64,000 nucleotides of DNA from Tabrizicola sp. (GCF_022842145.1 NZ_JALHQD010000001.1:901701-965700); one strand, 5' to 3'. Shown: positions 41,167 through 50,993, counted from the stretch's first letter. Numbers and translations: made by a program. The notes: generated by a model not told the origin, from the letters alone.

Positions 41167-42752
41167 CAATGCCGGAAATGCCGCTGGCCGGTGAAGACCA
41201 TCGCCAGGCCGCGTTCGTCTGCGGCCGCGATGACTTCGTCGTCGCGCATGGAGCCTCCGGGCTGGATGATCGCCGTCGCGCCCGCTTCGGCTGCGGTGAT
41301 CAATCCGTCGGCGAAGGGGAAGAAGGCGTCCGAGGCCACGACCGAGCCTTGGGTCAGCGGACCGGGAAGGCCCAGCGCTTCCGCCATGTCGTCGGCCTTG
41401 CGGGCGGCAATCCGGGTCGAATCGACGCGGCTCATCTGCCCGGCGCCGACACCGACGGTGGCGCCGTCCTTCACATAGATGATCGCGTTCGACTTGACGT
41501 GCTTGGCCACGGTCCAGGCGAACATGAGGTCGGCCAGCTCCTTGTCTGACGGCGCGCGCTTCGTCACCACCTTCAGGTCCGAGACGGTGACATGCCCCGC
41601 ATCGCGGTCCTGAACCAGAAAGCCGCCCGCCACCTGCTTGAACGCCAGACCCTTGGCCTTCGGGTCCGGCAAGGCTCCGGTGGTCAGCAGGCGCAGGTTC
41701 TTCTTGGTCGCGAAGACCGCTCGAGCCGCGTCCGTCGCGTCGGGGGCGATGACGACCTCGGTGAAGATCTTCACGATCTCTTCCGCGGTTGCTGCGTCCA
41801 GCACCTGGTTCAGCGCGACAATCCCGCCGAAGGCCGAAGTCTGGTCGCACTGGTAGGCGCGCTGGTAGGCCTCGGTCAGTGAGGACGCGGTTGCCACGCC
41901 GCAGGGGTTGGCGTGCTTGATGATCGCGCAGGCGGGGGCTCCGCCAGCGAATTCCGCCACCAGCTCGAAAGCCGCGTCGGTGTCGTTGATGTTGTTGTAC
42001 GAAAGTTCCTTGCCCTGCCACTGGCGCGCTGTCGCCACGCCGGGGCGGCGCGAGCCGTCGACATAGAACGCCGCCGCCTGGTGCGGGTTCTCGCCGTAGC
42101 GCAGGGTCTGGGCGAGCTTGCCCGCAAAGCTGCGGTAGCGCGGGGCGGGTTCCTTGATCGCGCCAGCCAGCCAAGTGGAGACGGCTGTGTCGTAGGCCGC
42201 TGTCTTGGCATAGGCCGTCAGCGCCAGCTTCTGCCGGTAGGCCATCGTTGTCGCGCCGTCATTGGTCTTCAGCTGGGCCAGAAGGCAGTCGTAATCCATC
42301 GGGTCGGTGACAACAGTGACGAAACGATGGTTCTTCGCCGCCGCGCGGATCATAGCCGGGCCGCCGATGTCGATATTCTCGATGCAGGTCGCGTGGTCCG
42401 CACCTTTGGCCACCGTTTCCTCGAACGGGTAGAGGTTCACGATCAGAAGGTCGATCGGCTCGATCCCGTGCGCGGCCATCGCAACCAGATGCTCGTCATC
42501 GTCGCGCAGCGCCAGCAGGCCCCCATGCACGTTGGGGTGCAGCGTCTTGACGCGGCCGTCCATCATCTCGGGGAAACCCGTGACGTCGGACACGTCCCGC
42601 ACCGCCAACCCTGCCGCCCGCAGCATCCCGCTTGTCCCGCCGGTCGAGATCAGCTCCACCCCGTATCCTGCAAGCGCGCGGGCCAACTCCAGAAGCCCGG
42701 TCTTGTCGGACACCGAAATCAGCGCGCGGCCGATGGGGACGAGGTTGGTCAT
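41166..42752 (-). CDS. purH: Bifunctional AICAR transformylase/IMP cyclohydrolase
   Basis: Last two steps of IMP synthesis in one cytoplasmic protein of 528 residues. The N-terminal MGS-like cyclohydrolase domain has [14 protein letters not shown] and STGGTSGML. The C-terminal transformylase domain shows [24 protein letters not shown] and [11 protein letters not shown]. Full length. Located between the heparinase-like gene and lspA, all on the minus strand. Confidence 0.97.
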   Translation of the reverse strand: MTNLVPIGRALISVSDKTGLLELARALAGYGVELISTGGTSGMLRAAGLAVRDVSDVTGFPEMMDGRVKTLHPNVHGGLLALRDDDEHLVAMAAHGIEPIDLLIVNLYPFEETVAKGADHATCIENIDIGGPAMIRAAAKNHRFVTVVTDPMDYDCLLAQLKTNDGATTMAYRQKLALTAYAKTAAYDTAVSTWLAGAIKEPAPRYRSFAGKLAQTLRYGENPHQAAAFYVDGSRRPGVATARQWQGKELSYNNINDTDAAFELVAEFAGGAPACAIIKHANPCGVATASSLTEAYQRAYQCDQTSAFGGIVALNQVLDAATAEEIVKIFTEVVIAPDATDAARAVFATKKNLRLLTTGALPDPKAKGLAFKQVAGGFLVQDRDAGHVTVSDLKVVTKRAPSDKELADLMFAWTVAKHVKSNAIIYVKDGATVGVGAGQMSRVDSTRIAARKADDMAEALGLPGPLTQGSVVASDAFFPFADGLITAAEAGATAIIQPGGSMRDDEVIAAADERGLAMVFTGQRHFRH

Positions 42753-42778
42753 CGCTGGAACCCTTCACTTGCCCGACG

Positions 42779-44509
42779 TCACTTTGTCGACGGGACATGA
42801 GGGTCCACCCCCTCCAGGTCCCGGATGGCCAGCGGAGTATCCTTTGCCTTCGCCAAGGTCCAGCCTATCCGTGTCTCGAACCCCCGCGCTTCGCCGCGAA
42901 GCACAATCTGCAGGCAGGGCCGCGGGTTCAACCGCCCATTTTCCAGGTAGGCCGAGGGTTCAAGGGCCAGTTCAAGCGGGCCGGTGAAGCGGAAGATCCA
43001 GATCTCGCCGCTTTTCAGGACCATCGAGACGGCCGCCCCGCCCATGTCCACAGTGGCGTCGACTTCGGGATGCAGATGGAAACGGATCGCGAAGCGCGCG
43101 CCCGCCATCGCGGTCTGCGTCATCGCATCCTCGAACCGCCTGCGCGCCTCGGCGGTCATCGCGGTCAAGGCATCGACGCCGGACAGCCGCCGCCCGTCAT
43201 GCGCCAGCGTCAGGCTGCGGCTGGTGGTCAGCCCGTGCGAAGCGAGCCAACCGTCATGCGAAAGGTAAAGATCCGTCCCCTCGGTCCCCACCGTCAGCCG
43301 TGAGGCGGTGACCTGGGCGCGTTGCTCCAGCACCTCGCCGGACCGCCCGACGCGGGAGGAGGAGACGCCCTCCATCCCCAGGACGGAATGCGAAGGTGTG
43401 GCCCGCGCGGCCTGCCGCCATGCCGCGCCGAAGGTGACGCCCGAACCGCAGTTGACCACCACCGGCCGCCGCCCCGAGGTCAACTCGAACGCCGTGGTGG
43501 AGGCGTGCGCCGTCCGCGCCGCCCGCCCGCCCGGTGGTGCCGCCGCATCGACGATGACCGAGGTCCGCCCGCCATGCAGCCGTGCATAGCCCATCGCGAT
43601 GGCCGGGGTCGCCCCCGCCCGCACCGCCGCCGAAGCCAGCGCCTGGTCCAGCCGCCCCTCCGCCGACCGCCCGCCGCCGTGGAACCGCGCCAGCTCGCCA
43701 TCCGCATGGCGCAGGGCGCGCAAGGCCGGGGCGATCCGGGTGATCGCGTGGCTGAGCGCCGGTGGCACGGCCAGGTTCGCTTCGCTCATCGCGCTGGCCG
43801 ACCAGGTCAGCAGCGTCAGCACCTCCAGCAGTTCCTCGGGGTTGCGCGTCGGGATGCCGCCTTCTGCGTCGATGTCCGTGTCGCAGGCTGCGGCGAGGGC
43901 CTGGGTTGCGGGGACCACCAGCGCCTCCATCCCGATCAGCGAGATCCCGGCGTAGACGAGGCCGGTCAGCGCCTCGAACCGGGGCAGGCCCTCTGCCGCA
44001 CTGCGCCAGCGGCGCGCGAGGTAGGTCGCCTGCCGCGACAGTGCGGCGTAATAGGCTGCTGACTGAGCCTTGTCACGCGCCTGCAGGAGGATCGTCGCGT
44101 GATGCACCCAGCGAATGATCCTGCGGCCGGTCAGGTCTGGCGTCCAACCCGGCCCCTTGCCCTTGCCGTAGCGGGCGATCCAGCCCCAGGTCCAGTCCTG
44201 CGCGCGGGCCAGCGCATCCTTCGTTCCCAAGGCCGCCAGGTCGTCCAGCCAGGCGAAACCCTGCGCCTCGGTGACGAAGGCGTCGGGCCCGGCGATGTCC
44301 CAAAGCAAGGTGCCGGGGGCTTCGGCCAGATGTCCGGCCAGGAGGATGTTGCCCGCGACGATCTGCTTGCCGCGGGTGTAAAGGCCAATGGAGCGTGGTT
44401 CCGGCTGCGACACGAACCCACCCGCCGGCCGCGCACGACGCGCTGCCAGCACCGCCAGCCTGTCGGCCAGCCGGTCCAGTCGCCTTGACGTGCTGCTGGT
44501 CTCGCCCAC
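42779..44509 (-). CDS. Heparinase II/III family protein
   Basis: A 576-residue protein with an N-terminal alpha/alpha toroid (about 60-330; TGRRIIRWVHHATILLQ) and a C-terminal beta-sandwich domain of the heparinase II/III type. Sugar-related LARFHGGGRSAEGRLD and DASTT-like segments are present. The gene commonly lies beside purH in alphaproteobacteria. Its substrate is unknown; a polysaccharide lyase or binding role is inferred. The start is GTG at 44509 with GAGGCAGGA upstream. No obvious signal peptide. Confidence 0.83.
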   Translation of the reverse strand: MGETSSTSRRLDRLADRLAVLAARRARPAGGFVSQPEPRSIGLYTRGKQIVAGNILLAGHLAEAPGTLLWDIAGPDAFVTEAQGFAWLDDLAALGTKDALARAQDWTWGWIARYGKGKGPGWTPDLTGRRIIRWVHHATILLQARDKAQSAAYYAALSRQATYLARRWRSAAEGLPRFEALTGLVYAGISLIGMEALVVPATQALAAACDTDIDAEGGIPTRNPEELLEVLTLLTWSASAMSEANLAVPPALSHAITRIAPALRALRHADGELARFHGGGRSAEGRLDQALASAAVRAGATPAIAMGYARLHGGRTSVIVDAAAPPGGRAARTAHASTTAFELTSGRRPVVVNCGSGVTFGAAWRQAARATPSHSVLGMEGVSSSRVGRSGEVLEQRAQVTASRLTVGTEGTDLYLSHDGWLASHGLTTSRSLTLAHDGRRLSGVDALTAMTAEARRRFEDAMTQTAMAGARFAIRFHLHPEVDATVDMGGAAVSMVLKSGEIWIFRFTGPLELALEPSAYLENGRLNPRPCLQIVLRGEARGFETRIGWTLAKAKDTPLAIRDLEGVDPHVPSTK

Positions 44510-44598
44510 GTCCTGCCTCGCTGCTCTTGTCCGGTTCTCCCGGATCGTTGGCGGATGATAGGCGAGGGCAGAGCTTCTGTCACCAAAAACGGGCCGCG

Positions 44599-45750
44599 TC
44601 AGGCCAGATGGTCGATCCGCTGCATCACCTGCGCCAGGTGGCTGACCTGATCCAGCCAGCGGGCCAAGAGCTTCGGATCATGCGGGGCGCCATGCACACC
44701 CGCCGGGATCTCGCGGTTCAGAACCGCTTCGATCGCCAGCGACACCGGCACTGACACCAGCCGCCCCATCGCCGTCCCGCGCACGTCGCCCCAGGCGTCC
44801 ATCGCCCAGGTCTCGTGGTAGACCGGCCTGCCGTCGCGTTCGGCCTTCAGCGACACGAACAGCACCACCCGATCCGGCTCGCCCTCGGCGTAGGAGTTGT
44901 CCTTCAGAAGTGCTGCGGCACGGGCTTCGAGGGCGGCGTTGATCTCGGCCAGGGGTTTCCCCTCCAGCCCCTCGATCTCGCGGAAGATCGGAGCCCAGGC
45001 ATCGGCCCAGCCGTTCAGCCGGATCGTGCCACGGACGAAGTCCTTGACCTTCCAATGCTTCTCGAACCGGTATTCCTCCATGAAGGGATAGCTGTCGCGG
45101 TTGGGGTAAACCTCGAAGCTTTCCGGCTGCGGCAGGGGCGCGTCATAGCGGCTGATCGCATCCCAGGGCCGGGCGACGCGCAGCTCGGTGAAATGCCGCA
45201 GACTGCGGGACGGGGACCGCAGCGCCTTAAGGACCCCCGCCGGGGCCCAGGAAAACTTGTAGCGGAAGGCGTTCGCTTGCTTCGGCACGCCACCACAGTA
45301 GGAGGTGAAGGACAGCACGTTGTCATTGTGATAGGCCTTCGAGGCCCGATAGCGCGCCACCAGGTCATGCGCCATCAGATGGTCGATGCCTGGGTCAAGG
45401 CCAACCTCGTTCACCGACACCAGCCCCTTCTCGCGGAACGCCTCATCCAGCGCCCGCATCTCGGGCGCGATGTAGCTGGAGGAGCAGAAGTTCGCCCCTT
45501 TCTCCAGGCACAACTGGGCGATCCCGACATGCTGGTCGGCGGGAAGCATTGACACCGCGATGTCGCCCGGCTTCAAGGCTGCTGCCAGCGCCTCTAGGCT
45601 GAAGGCCCGGATGTCCTGCGTCAGGTCGCCGACCTCGGCCCGGGCCTTTTCGACGGTGCGGTTCCAGACCGTGACGGGGTGCCCCGCCTCGATCAGCCGC
45701 CGCAGTCCCGGAATCGACGACAGCCCCGTGCCGCACCAATGGATCGTCAT
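44599..45750 (-). CDS. Saccharopine dehydrogenase family protein (LYS9-like, glutamate-forming type)
   Basis: NAD(P)-dependent enzyme of 383 residues. The N-terminal Rossmann region reads MTIHWCGTGLSSIPGLRRLIEAGHPVTVWNR. The middle shows VNEVGLDPGIDHLMAHDLV and FTSYCGGVPKQANAFRYKFSW, characteristic of saccharopine dehydrogenases that form glutamate and aminoadipate semialdehyde. With the LYS1-like enzyme encoded upstream it could run the saccharopine route of lysine breakdown. ATG 45750 has an AAAGGGAG site. The two genes are separated by a folded repeat. Confidence 0.85.
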   Translation of the reverse strand: MTIHWCGTGLSSIPGLRRLIEAGHPVTVWNRTVEKARAEVGDLTQDIRAFSLEALAAALKPGDIAVSMLPADQHVGIAQLCLEKGANFCSSSYIAPEMRALDEAFREKGLVSVNEVGLDPGIDHLMAHDLVARYRASKAYHNDNVLSFTSYCGGVPKQANAFRYKFSWAPAGVLKALRSPSRSLRHFTELRVARPWDAISRYDAPLPQPESFEVYPNRDSYPFMEEYRFEKHWKVKDFVRGTIRLNGWADAWAPIFREIEGLEGKPLAEINAALEARAAALLKDNSYAEGEPDRVVLFVSLKAERDGRPVYHETWAMDAWGDVRGTAMGRLVSVPVSLAIEAVLNREIPAGVHGAPHDPKLLARWLDQVSHLAQVMQRIDHLA

Positions 45751-45772
45751 TTTCTTGCTCCCTTTGCCCCCA

Positions 45773-45831
45773 GGACCCAAAAATCTTGAGTAAGATTTTT
45801 GACAAATTCCTTCCTCAAGGAATTTGGGTCC
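45773..45831. repeat. Three-way-junction (cloverleaf) repeat of 59 bases
   Basis: Outer arms GGACCC (45773) and GGGTCC (45826) enclose two perfect hairpins. They are AAAAATCTT-GAGT-AAGATTTTT (45779-45800) and AAATTCCTT-CCTC-AAGGAATTT (45804-45825), separated by GAC. The A+T-rich stems stand out from the GC-rich surroundings. It lies between the two saccharopine dehydrogenase genes, upstream of the LYS9-like gene's ribosome site. Looks like a mobile palindromic repeat or a processing site. Confidence 0.85.
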
Positions 45832-45847
45832 CCCGTTGATACCTTGC

Positions 45848-46897
45848 TCACACGCCCGCGACGTGCCTGTCGAATTCCACCTTTGCCCGCCCCCAGACGC
45901 CAGCCTGCAGATCGGTCAATGTCAGCAGCGACGGCAGCAGTTGCGCTGCGTAATCCTCTGACGATTCCACCGGCATCAGGCTGGGCAGGTTGTCGATTGC
46001 CGTCACATCCAGCGGCGGATCGTCATGGACCCTCAGCGCCGGGGCGTCCCAGTCTGTCGCCCGGTCATAGACCTTGATCGGCGAAAAGTCCGAAGTCGGG
46101 TCGCAGGCGATGTCCCCGATCACGGTCAGCTTGCGCGCGTCGGTCTTGGCGCTGGCAGGCACGAAGACCGGACATCCGGGCCGCGCGAGGATGCAATTCA
46201 GGAAGATCTCGTGCTGCAAGACCTCGGGGAATGGCCCGCCTGACGCGGTTTCCGCCATGTCCCATTTTGTGACGGCGACGCCCATCGCCTCGCAGAGGTC
46301 CGCCGCCCCGGTGCCGACGCGCCCCAGCGCCCCGATGATGATGGCCCGCGGCCGCCCCAGTCCGGACAGCTCGTCACCCAGTTGTGCCAGCAACGCATCC
46401 TTCGACGGCACCTTGCGCACCGGCCCGGCAATGCTGCCGTGCTGCTGCGCCGCCCAGCATTTCAGGCTGAGCGCCGCCCCCGCATAGCCGGCCCAATAGC
46501 CGAAGGCCGCAACCCGGCGACCGTCTTCGTTTACCAGGTATTCAAGGTCATACAGCGTCCCGCCCCCGGCCTTGAACCGCTGCAGCAGGACCCGTCCCGC
46601 AGGCTGCCCCTTGTAGGCGTGGCCAAACATGATGTGGCGATGGGACAGCGGCGTGCCATCCTCGGGCAGTTCCTTCAGGCCGAAGACGATCGCATCGGCC
46701 GGAGCCTGCGGCCAATGGTTCTCCTCGGCGATGTCGCAGCCCGCCGCGACATAACCGTCCAGCGGAATTGCCCGGACCGAGGACCGCTCGACCGTCACCC
46801 GGATGCCCGCCTTGACCAGAGCCGCAGCTCCCTCGGGCGCCAGACCAACGCGTTCCTCGTTCGGCCGCTGCTCGGCCCGCACCCACAGATGGGTCAT
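45848..46897 (-). CDS. Saccharopine dehydrogenase, LYS1-like (lysine-forming type)
   Basis: A 349-residue enzyme of the alanine-dehydrogenase/LYS1 fold. The N-terminal segment VRAEQRPNEERVGLAPEGAAALVKAG, with EKFGLKELP-like FGLKELPEDGTPL and the conserved HIMFGHAYKGQ, is typical of NAD+ saccharopine dehydrogenase (L-lysine-forming). AFGYWAGYAGAAL and a nucleotide-binding IIGALGRVGTGA follow. In a catabolic setting it would join lysine and 2-oxoglutarate. It precedes the LYS9-like gene in the same direction and is divergent from rfbC. Confidence 0.87.
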   Translation of the reverse strand: MTHLWVRAEQRPNEERVGLAPEGAAALVKAGIRVTVERSSVRAIPLDGYVAAGCDIAEENHWPQAPADAIVFGLKELPEDGTPLSHRHIMFGHAYKGQPAGRVLLQRFKAGGGTLYDLEYLVNEDGRRVAAFGYWAGYAGAALSLKCWAAQQHGSIAGPVRKVPSKDALLAQLGDELSGLGRPRAIIIGALGRVGTGAADLCEAMGVAVTKWDMAETASGGPFPEVLQHEIFLNCILARPGCPVFVPASAKTDARKLTVIGDIACDPTSDFSPIKVYDRATDWDAPALRVHDDPPLDVTAIDNLPSLMPVESSEDYAAQLLPSLLTLTDLQAGVWGRAKVEFDRHVAGV

Positions 46898-47049
46898 CTT
46901 CGTCGTCCTTCTCCCGCGTCGCAGCCCCGTGATAGCCCAAGACCGAACCCGGCAAAACCCCGCAAACAGACTGTTTCCGGGCCGTCCCGGCTTGCATTGC
47001 CAGCCAGATCATCGCAACTCTGCACCAGCGCTTCTTACGAGTTTTCCTG

Positions 47050-47613
47050 ATGCAGATTGACCCCACCGCATTGCCCGACGTCCTGATCGTCACCCCCCGC
47101 CGCTTCGGCGACGCCCGGGGCTGGTTCATGGAAACCTGGAACGCCGCGCGGATGGCTGATGCCGGGCTGGACCTGCCCTGGGTGCAGGACAATCACTCCT
47201 TCTCTGCCGCCAAGGGCACCCTGCGGGGCTTGCACTTCCAGTCCCCGCCCCGCGCGCAGGACAAGCTGGTCCGCTGTACCCGTGGCGCGATCCTTGATGT
47301 GGCGGTGGACATCCGGACTGGCTCCCCCAGCTATGGCCAATGGGTTGGCGTTGAACTGACCCCCGACAACAGCCGCCAGCTTTTCGTGCCGAAGGGGTTC
47401 CTGCACGGTTTCCTGACCCTGACCGGCGACACCGAAGTGCAGTACAAGTGCACCGACCTTTATGCACCCGAGCATGACGGGGCCGTCCGCTGGGATGACC
47501 CGGCCATCGGCATCGACTGGGGCGTCGCCGCGCCGACCCTGTCGGACAAGGACAGCAGGGCGCCGCTTCTGGCCGACATCGGCCACCCTTTCCGTTACGG
47601 GGTCCAGGAATGA
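47050..47613 (+). CDS. rfbC: dTDP-4-dehydrorhamnose 3,5-epimerase
   Basis: Cupin-type epimerase of 187 residues in dTDP-L-rhamnose synthesis. Shows the substrate-binding [34 protein letters not shown] (catalytic His region), [18 protein letters not shown] and the catalytic Tyr region [15 protein letters not shown]. First gene of a four-gene operon; its TGA overlaps the rfbB ATG. Confidence 0.96.
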   Translation: MQIDPTALPDVLIVTPRRFGDARGWFMETWNAARMADAGLDLPWVQDNHSFSAAKGTLRGLHFQSPPRAQDKLVRCTRGAILDVAVDIRTGSPSYGQWVGVELTPDNSRQLFVPKGFLHGFLTLTGDTEVQYKCTDLYAPEHDGAVRWDDPAIGIDWGVAAPTLSDKDSRAPLLADIGHPFRYGVQE

Positions 47614-48647
47614 AGCTTCTTGTCACCGGCGGGGCCGGGTTCATCGGGTCGGCAGTGGTCCGTCTGGCCGTGTCGCGGGGGCATGAGGTCGTCAACCTGG
47701 ATGCGATGACCTATGCCGCCAACGCGGCGAACGTCGCGGCGGTGGCGAACTCCAACCTCTACAGCTTCGAGAAGGCCGACATCCGCGACCGCGGGGCGCT
47801 GGACCACATCTTCGCCTTGCACAATCCCGACGCCGTGATGCACCTGGCCGCCGAAAGCCATGTCGACCGGTCGATCGACGGTCCCGCGGATTTCATCGAG
47901 ACGAACATCACCGGCACGTTCAACATGCTGGAAGCGGCCCGCGCGCATTGGGCGCGCCAAGGCAAGCCGGACAGCTTTCGCTTCCACCACATCTCGACCG
48001 ATGAGGTCTTCGGCTCCCTCGGCGCGGAAGGCCAGTTCACCGAACACACGCCCTACGACCCGCGCAGCCCCTATTCGGCGTCGAAAGCCGCGTCCGACCA
48101 CCTGGTCCGCGCCTGGGCCGAGACTTACGGGCTGCCCGTCGTCCTGACCAACTGCTCGAACAACTATGGTCCCTACCACTTCCCGGAAAAGCTGATCCCC
48201 GTCGCCATCCTGAATGCGCTCCACGGCAAGCCCATCCCGGTCTACGGCACGGGCGAGAATGTCCGCGACTGGCTTTATGTCGAAGACCACGCCGATGCCC
48301 TCCTCCTTGTCCTGGAGAAAGGGGCGCTCGGCCGCAGCTACAACATCGGCGGCGAGAACGAACGGCGGAACATCGACCTTGTCCGCACCATCTGCGCGCT
48401 CCTGGACGAAATGGCCCCCAAAGCCACTCCCTATGCCGACCAGATCACCTTCGTCACCGACCGCCCGGGACACGACGCGCGCTATGCTATCGACCCCTCG
48501 CGCATCCGCGAGGAACTGGGCTGGCGGCCCTCGGTGACGGTGGAGGAAGGCCTGAGGCGCACAGTCCGCTGGTATCTCGACAACGAGGCCTGGTGGAAGC
48601 CGCTTCTCGACCGCAAGGGCGTGGGCGAAAGGCTGGGAAAGGCATGA
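47610..48647 (+). CDS. rfbB: dTDP-glucose 4,6-dehydratase
   Basis: Extended SDR enzyme of 345 residues converting dTDP-glucose to the 4-keto-6-deoxy sugar with bound NAD+. The nucleotide motif is TGGAGFIG, and the catalytic region includes HISTDEVFG and [15 protein letters not shown] (Tyr-x3-Lys). [14 protein letters not shown] is diagnostic of RfbB/RmlB. It overlaps rfbC and rfbD by four bases each. Confidence 0.97.
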   Translation: MKLLVTGGAGFIGSAVVRLAVSRGHEVVNLDAMTYAANAANVAAVANSNLYSFEKADIRDRGALDHIFALHNPDAVMHLAAESHVDRSIDGPADFIETNITGTFNMLEAARAHWARQGKPDSFRFHHISTDEVFGSLGAEGQFTEHTPYDPRSPYSASKAASDHLVRAWAETYGLPVVLTNCSNNYGPYHFPEKLIPVAILNALHGKPIPVYGTGENVRDWLYVEDHADALLLVLEKGALGRSYNIGGENERRNIDLVRTICALLDEMAPKATPYADQITFVTDRPGHDARYAIDPSRIREELGWRPSVTVEEGLRRTVRWYLDNEAWWKPLLDRKGVGERLGKA

Positions 48648-49489
48648 AGCTGCTTGTCTTCGGCAGGACCGGTCAGGTGGCGCGTGAGCTTCAGCGCCTC
48701 GCCCCCGATGCCACCTACCTCGGTCGCGACGAGGCCGACCTGATGGACACCGCTGCCTGCGCGGCGAGGATCGCTGCGGCAGATGTCGACGCGATCATCA
48801 ACGCCGCCGCCTGGACCGCCGTCGACAAGGCGGAGACCGAGGAAGCCGCCGCCACCATCGTCAACGGCGAGGCTCCAAGCGCGATGGCCCGGGCGGCCGC
48901 GGCAAAGGGCATCCCCTTCCTGCACATCTCCACCGACTACGTCTTCGACGGCACAGGCGGCCAGCCCTTCACCCCGGACCACCCGACGGCTCCATTGGGG
49001 GCCTATGGTCGGTCGAAACTTGCCGGTGAACAGGGCGTCCGCGCTGCAGGCGGCCCACACCTGATCCTCCGCACCTCCTGGGTTGTCTCAGCCCACGGCG
49101 CGAACTTCGTGAAGACGATGCTTCGGCTTGGGGCCGAGCGGGAAAGCCTGCGCGTCGTGGCCGACCAGATCGGCGGCCCCACCCCAGCATCCGCCATTGC
49201 CGAGGCGCTTTTCGACGCAGCACAGGCGATGGTGGCTGGAGCCCCGGGTGGAACGCATCACTTCTCCGGCGCACCCGATACCAGCTGGGCGGATTTTGCC
49301 CGCAGGATCATGGCCGATGCCGGACTGCCCTGCCGGATCGAGGATATCCCGACCAGCGATTACCCCACCCCGGCCAAACGACCGCTGAATTCCCGCCTTG
49401 ATTGCAGTGCATTTACCGCCGCGTTCGGCATCCCGCGCCCCGACTGGCGGGAAGGTCTGAAAGCGATCGTGAAGGAGCTTACCCCATGA
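48644..49489 (+). CDS. rfbD: dTDP-4-dehydrorhamnose reductase
   Basis: NADPH-dependent reductase of 281 residues making dTDP-L-rhamnose. [12 protein letters not shown] is the nucleotide-binding motif, with [14 protein letters not shown] and [10 protein letters not shown] (Tyr-x3-Lys). Its start at 48644 is fixed by ATGA overlap with rfbB; the track ORF begins too early. Its stop overlaps the rfbA start. Confidence 0.96.
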   Translation: MKLLVFGRTGQVARELQRLAPDATYLGRDEADLMDTAACAARIAAADVDAIINAAAWTAVDKAETEEAAATIVNGEAPSAMARAAAAKGIPFLHISTDYVFDGTGGQPFTPDHPTAPLGAYGRSKLAGEQGVRAAGGPHLILRTSWVVSAHGANFVKTMLRLGAERESLRVVADQIGGPTPASAIAEALFDAAQAMVAGAPGGTHHFSGAPDTSWADFARRIMADAGLPCRIEDIPTSDYPTPAKRPLNSRLDCSAFTAAFGIPRPDWREGLKAIVKELTP

Positions 49490-50364
49490 CCCGCAAAGGC
49501 ATCCTCCTGGCCGGAGGCACCGGCTCGCGCCTCTGGCCGATCACGCTGGGCGTCTCGAAGCAACTGCTCCCGATCTACGACAAGCCGATGGTCTACTACC
49601 CGCTGTCGGTCCTGATGCTGGCCGGCATCCGCGAGATTGCCATCATCACCACGCCCGACGATCAGCCGCAGTTCCGGCGCCTTCTGAAGGACGGCAGCCA
49701 GTGGGGCCTGAGCTTCACCTGGATCATCCAGGAAAAGCCGGAAGGGCTGGCGCAGGCCTACCTTCTGACCCGCGACTTTCTGAACGGCGCGCCATCGGCG
49801 ATGGTCCTTGGCGACAACATCTTCTTCGGCCACGGGCTTCCCGAGATGCTGGCACGGGCCGATGAACAGTCCTCCGGCGGCAGCGTATTCGGCTACCACG
49901 TCTCGGACCCCGAGCGGTACGGCGTGGCGGCTTTCGATGCGGATGGGCGCGTGACCCAGATCGTCGAGAAGCCGTCAAAGCCGCCCTCCAGCTTTGCGAT
50001 CACCGGGCTTTATTTCCTGGACGGCCGCGCGCCGGATATTGCTGCAGAGATCAAGCCCTCTCCGCGTGGAGAGCTGGAAATCGTAGACGTGCTGGAGCAC
50101 TACCGTGCCGAGGGTTCGCTGCAGGTCGAACGCATGGGCCGTGGCTTTGCCTGGCTGGACACCGGCACTCCGGGCAGCTTGCTGGATGCCGGGAATTTCG
50201 TGCGCACGCTGCAGGACCGGCAGGGGATGCAGGTTGGATCACCCGACGAGATTGCGTTCCACAAAGGCTGGATCGACCGCGCGGGGATGGAAAAGCAGGC
50301 GCAGGTCTTTGGCAAGTCCAGCTATGGCGCGCATCTGGCCGGCGTGCTGCGGGAAGAAACCTAG
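49486..50364 (+). CDS. rfbA: Glucose-1-phosphate thymidylyltransferase
   Basis: Makes dTDP-glucose from dTTP and glucose-1-phosphate, feeding RfbB. The 292-residue protein has the pyrophosphorylase motif LLAGGTGSRLWPITLGVSKQ, YDKPMVYYPLSVLMLAGI, VLGDNIFFGHG and the uridylyl-like FAWLDTGTPGSLL. The start at 49486 is set by overlap with rfbD. Last gene of the operon. Its final four bases overlap the convergent DUF2834 gene. No glycosyltransferase follows. Confidence 0.97.
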   Translation: MTRKGILLAGGTGSRLWPITLGVSKQLLPIYDKPMVYYPLSVLMLAGIREIAIITTPDDQPQFRRLLKDGSQWGLSFTWIIQEKPEGLAQAYLLTRDFLNGAPSAMVLGDNIFFGHGLPEMLARADEQSSGGSVFGYHVSDPERYGVAAFDADGRVTQIVEKPSKPPSSFAITGLYFLDGRAPDIAAEIKPSPRGELEIVDVLEHYRAEGSLQVERMGRGFAWLDTGTPGSLLDAGNFVRTLQDRQGMQVGSPDEIAFHKGWIDRAGMEKQAQVFGKSSYGAHLAGVLREET

Positions 50365-50678
50365 TCCTTCCGACCGGACCGCAGGAACAGGTACAGCGGC
50401 AAGCCGCAGCTGACCCCGATGCAGAAGGTGGCGGGGATCGCCACCAGGTGCCACCACGCGCGGCGGCTGATCGCCTCGGCCAGGACCCAGACCGTCAGCG
50501 CGATGGCGGCGATGGTCAGGTCCCAGGTCAGGCCGGTGGTCGAAGCGTTGACATACCAGGCGTCGATCAAGCCACTAATGCCCGTCCCCGTCTCGCGCAT
50601 GTATTTCAGGAACCAGTACATCGGATGCACCGCGCCCCAGACGGCGAGTGCGAGGAATGCCAGACGCAGCGGCGTCAC
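50361..50678 (-). CDS. DUF2834 family membrane protein
   Basis: A 105-residue protein with three predicted helices (LAFLALAVWGAVHPMYWFL; WDLTIAAIALTVWVLAEAI; LVAIPATFCIGVSCGLPLYLFL). The pattern of a GAVxP start and LTWDLTIA loop matches DUF2834; function unknown. The start is GTG at 50678, overlapping the stop of the 41-residue lipoprotein gene as GTGA. Confidence 0.78.
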   Translation of the reverse strand: MTPLRLAFLALAVWGAVHPMYWFLKYMRETGTGISGLIDAWYVNASTTGLTWDLTIAAIALTVWVLAEAISRRAWWHLVAIPATFCIGVSCGLPLYLFLRSGRKD

Positions 50679-50800
50679 TTCAGCACCACGCCGACCTGCG
50701 CCTCACCCGTCACCGCAATCCCCCTGGAGGGCGGTTCCGGAGCGCCATCGGCACCGCAGGCGGCAAGGGCAAGGCAGGCGACAAGCAGAAGTCTGGGCAT
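50675..50800 (-). CDS. Very small lipoprotein (41 residues)
   Basis: Not in the ORF track. The frame reads MPRLLLVACLALAACGADG and ends VGVVLK. This is a signal peptide with lipobox LAAC followed by a mature part of only about 27 residues. Start and stop fit an operon: TGA overlaps the GTG start of the DUF2834 gene, and the ATG lies 12 bases after the other lipoprotein gene. Function unknown. Confidence 0.65.
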   Translation of the reverse strand: MPRLLLVACLALAACGADGAPEPPSRGIAVTGEAQVGVVLK

Positions 50801-50812
50801 GGCGGGCATTCC

Positions 50813-50965
50813 TTACGGGTCGATGCTGACGGTGGCACCACCGACGTTGCCCGACAAGGTGGGGTTTGCCTGCACACCATCCGGGCCGAAGGTCAGGTTG
50901 GTGGCGACCAGCGGGTTGCTGCACCCCGTCAGGGTGAGAAGCGCCAGAAGAACCAGGGATTTCAT
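50813..50965 (-). CDS. Small lipoprotein (50 residues) after argH
   Basis: MKSLVLLALLTLTGCSNP is a clear lipoprotein signal with lipobox LTGC. The mature peptide of about 35 residues has Gly/Asn/Val-rich repeats (FGPDGVQANPTLSGNVGG). An AAAAGGAGT ribosome site precedes the ATG. The ORF track starts earlier in argH. Small lipoproteins of this kind often lie between argH and lysA in related genomes (recalled, not checked). Confidence 0.72.
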   Translation of the reverse strand: MKSLVLLALLTLTGCSNPLVATNLTFGPDGVQANPTLSGNVGGATVSIDP

Positions 50966-50993
50966 GGCAGGACTCCTTTTCCGACAGCCCGGA

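Noticed and set aside
40657-42174. 505-codon minus-strand ORF covering lspA and part of purH
   Set aside because: Only the 3' 169 codons are lspA. The upstream part is out of frame with purH, which is clearly coding there.
47610-50364. Larger polysaccharide gene cluster
   Set aside because: Only the four dTDP-rhamnose genes are present. No glycosyltransferase, flippase or polymerase flanks them.
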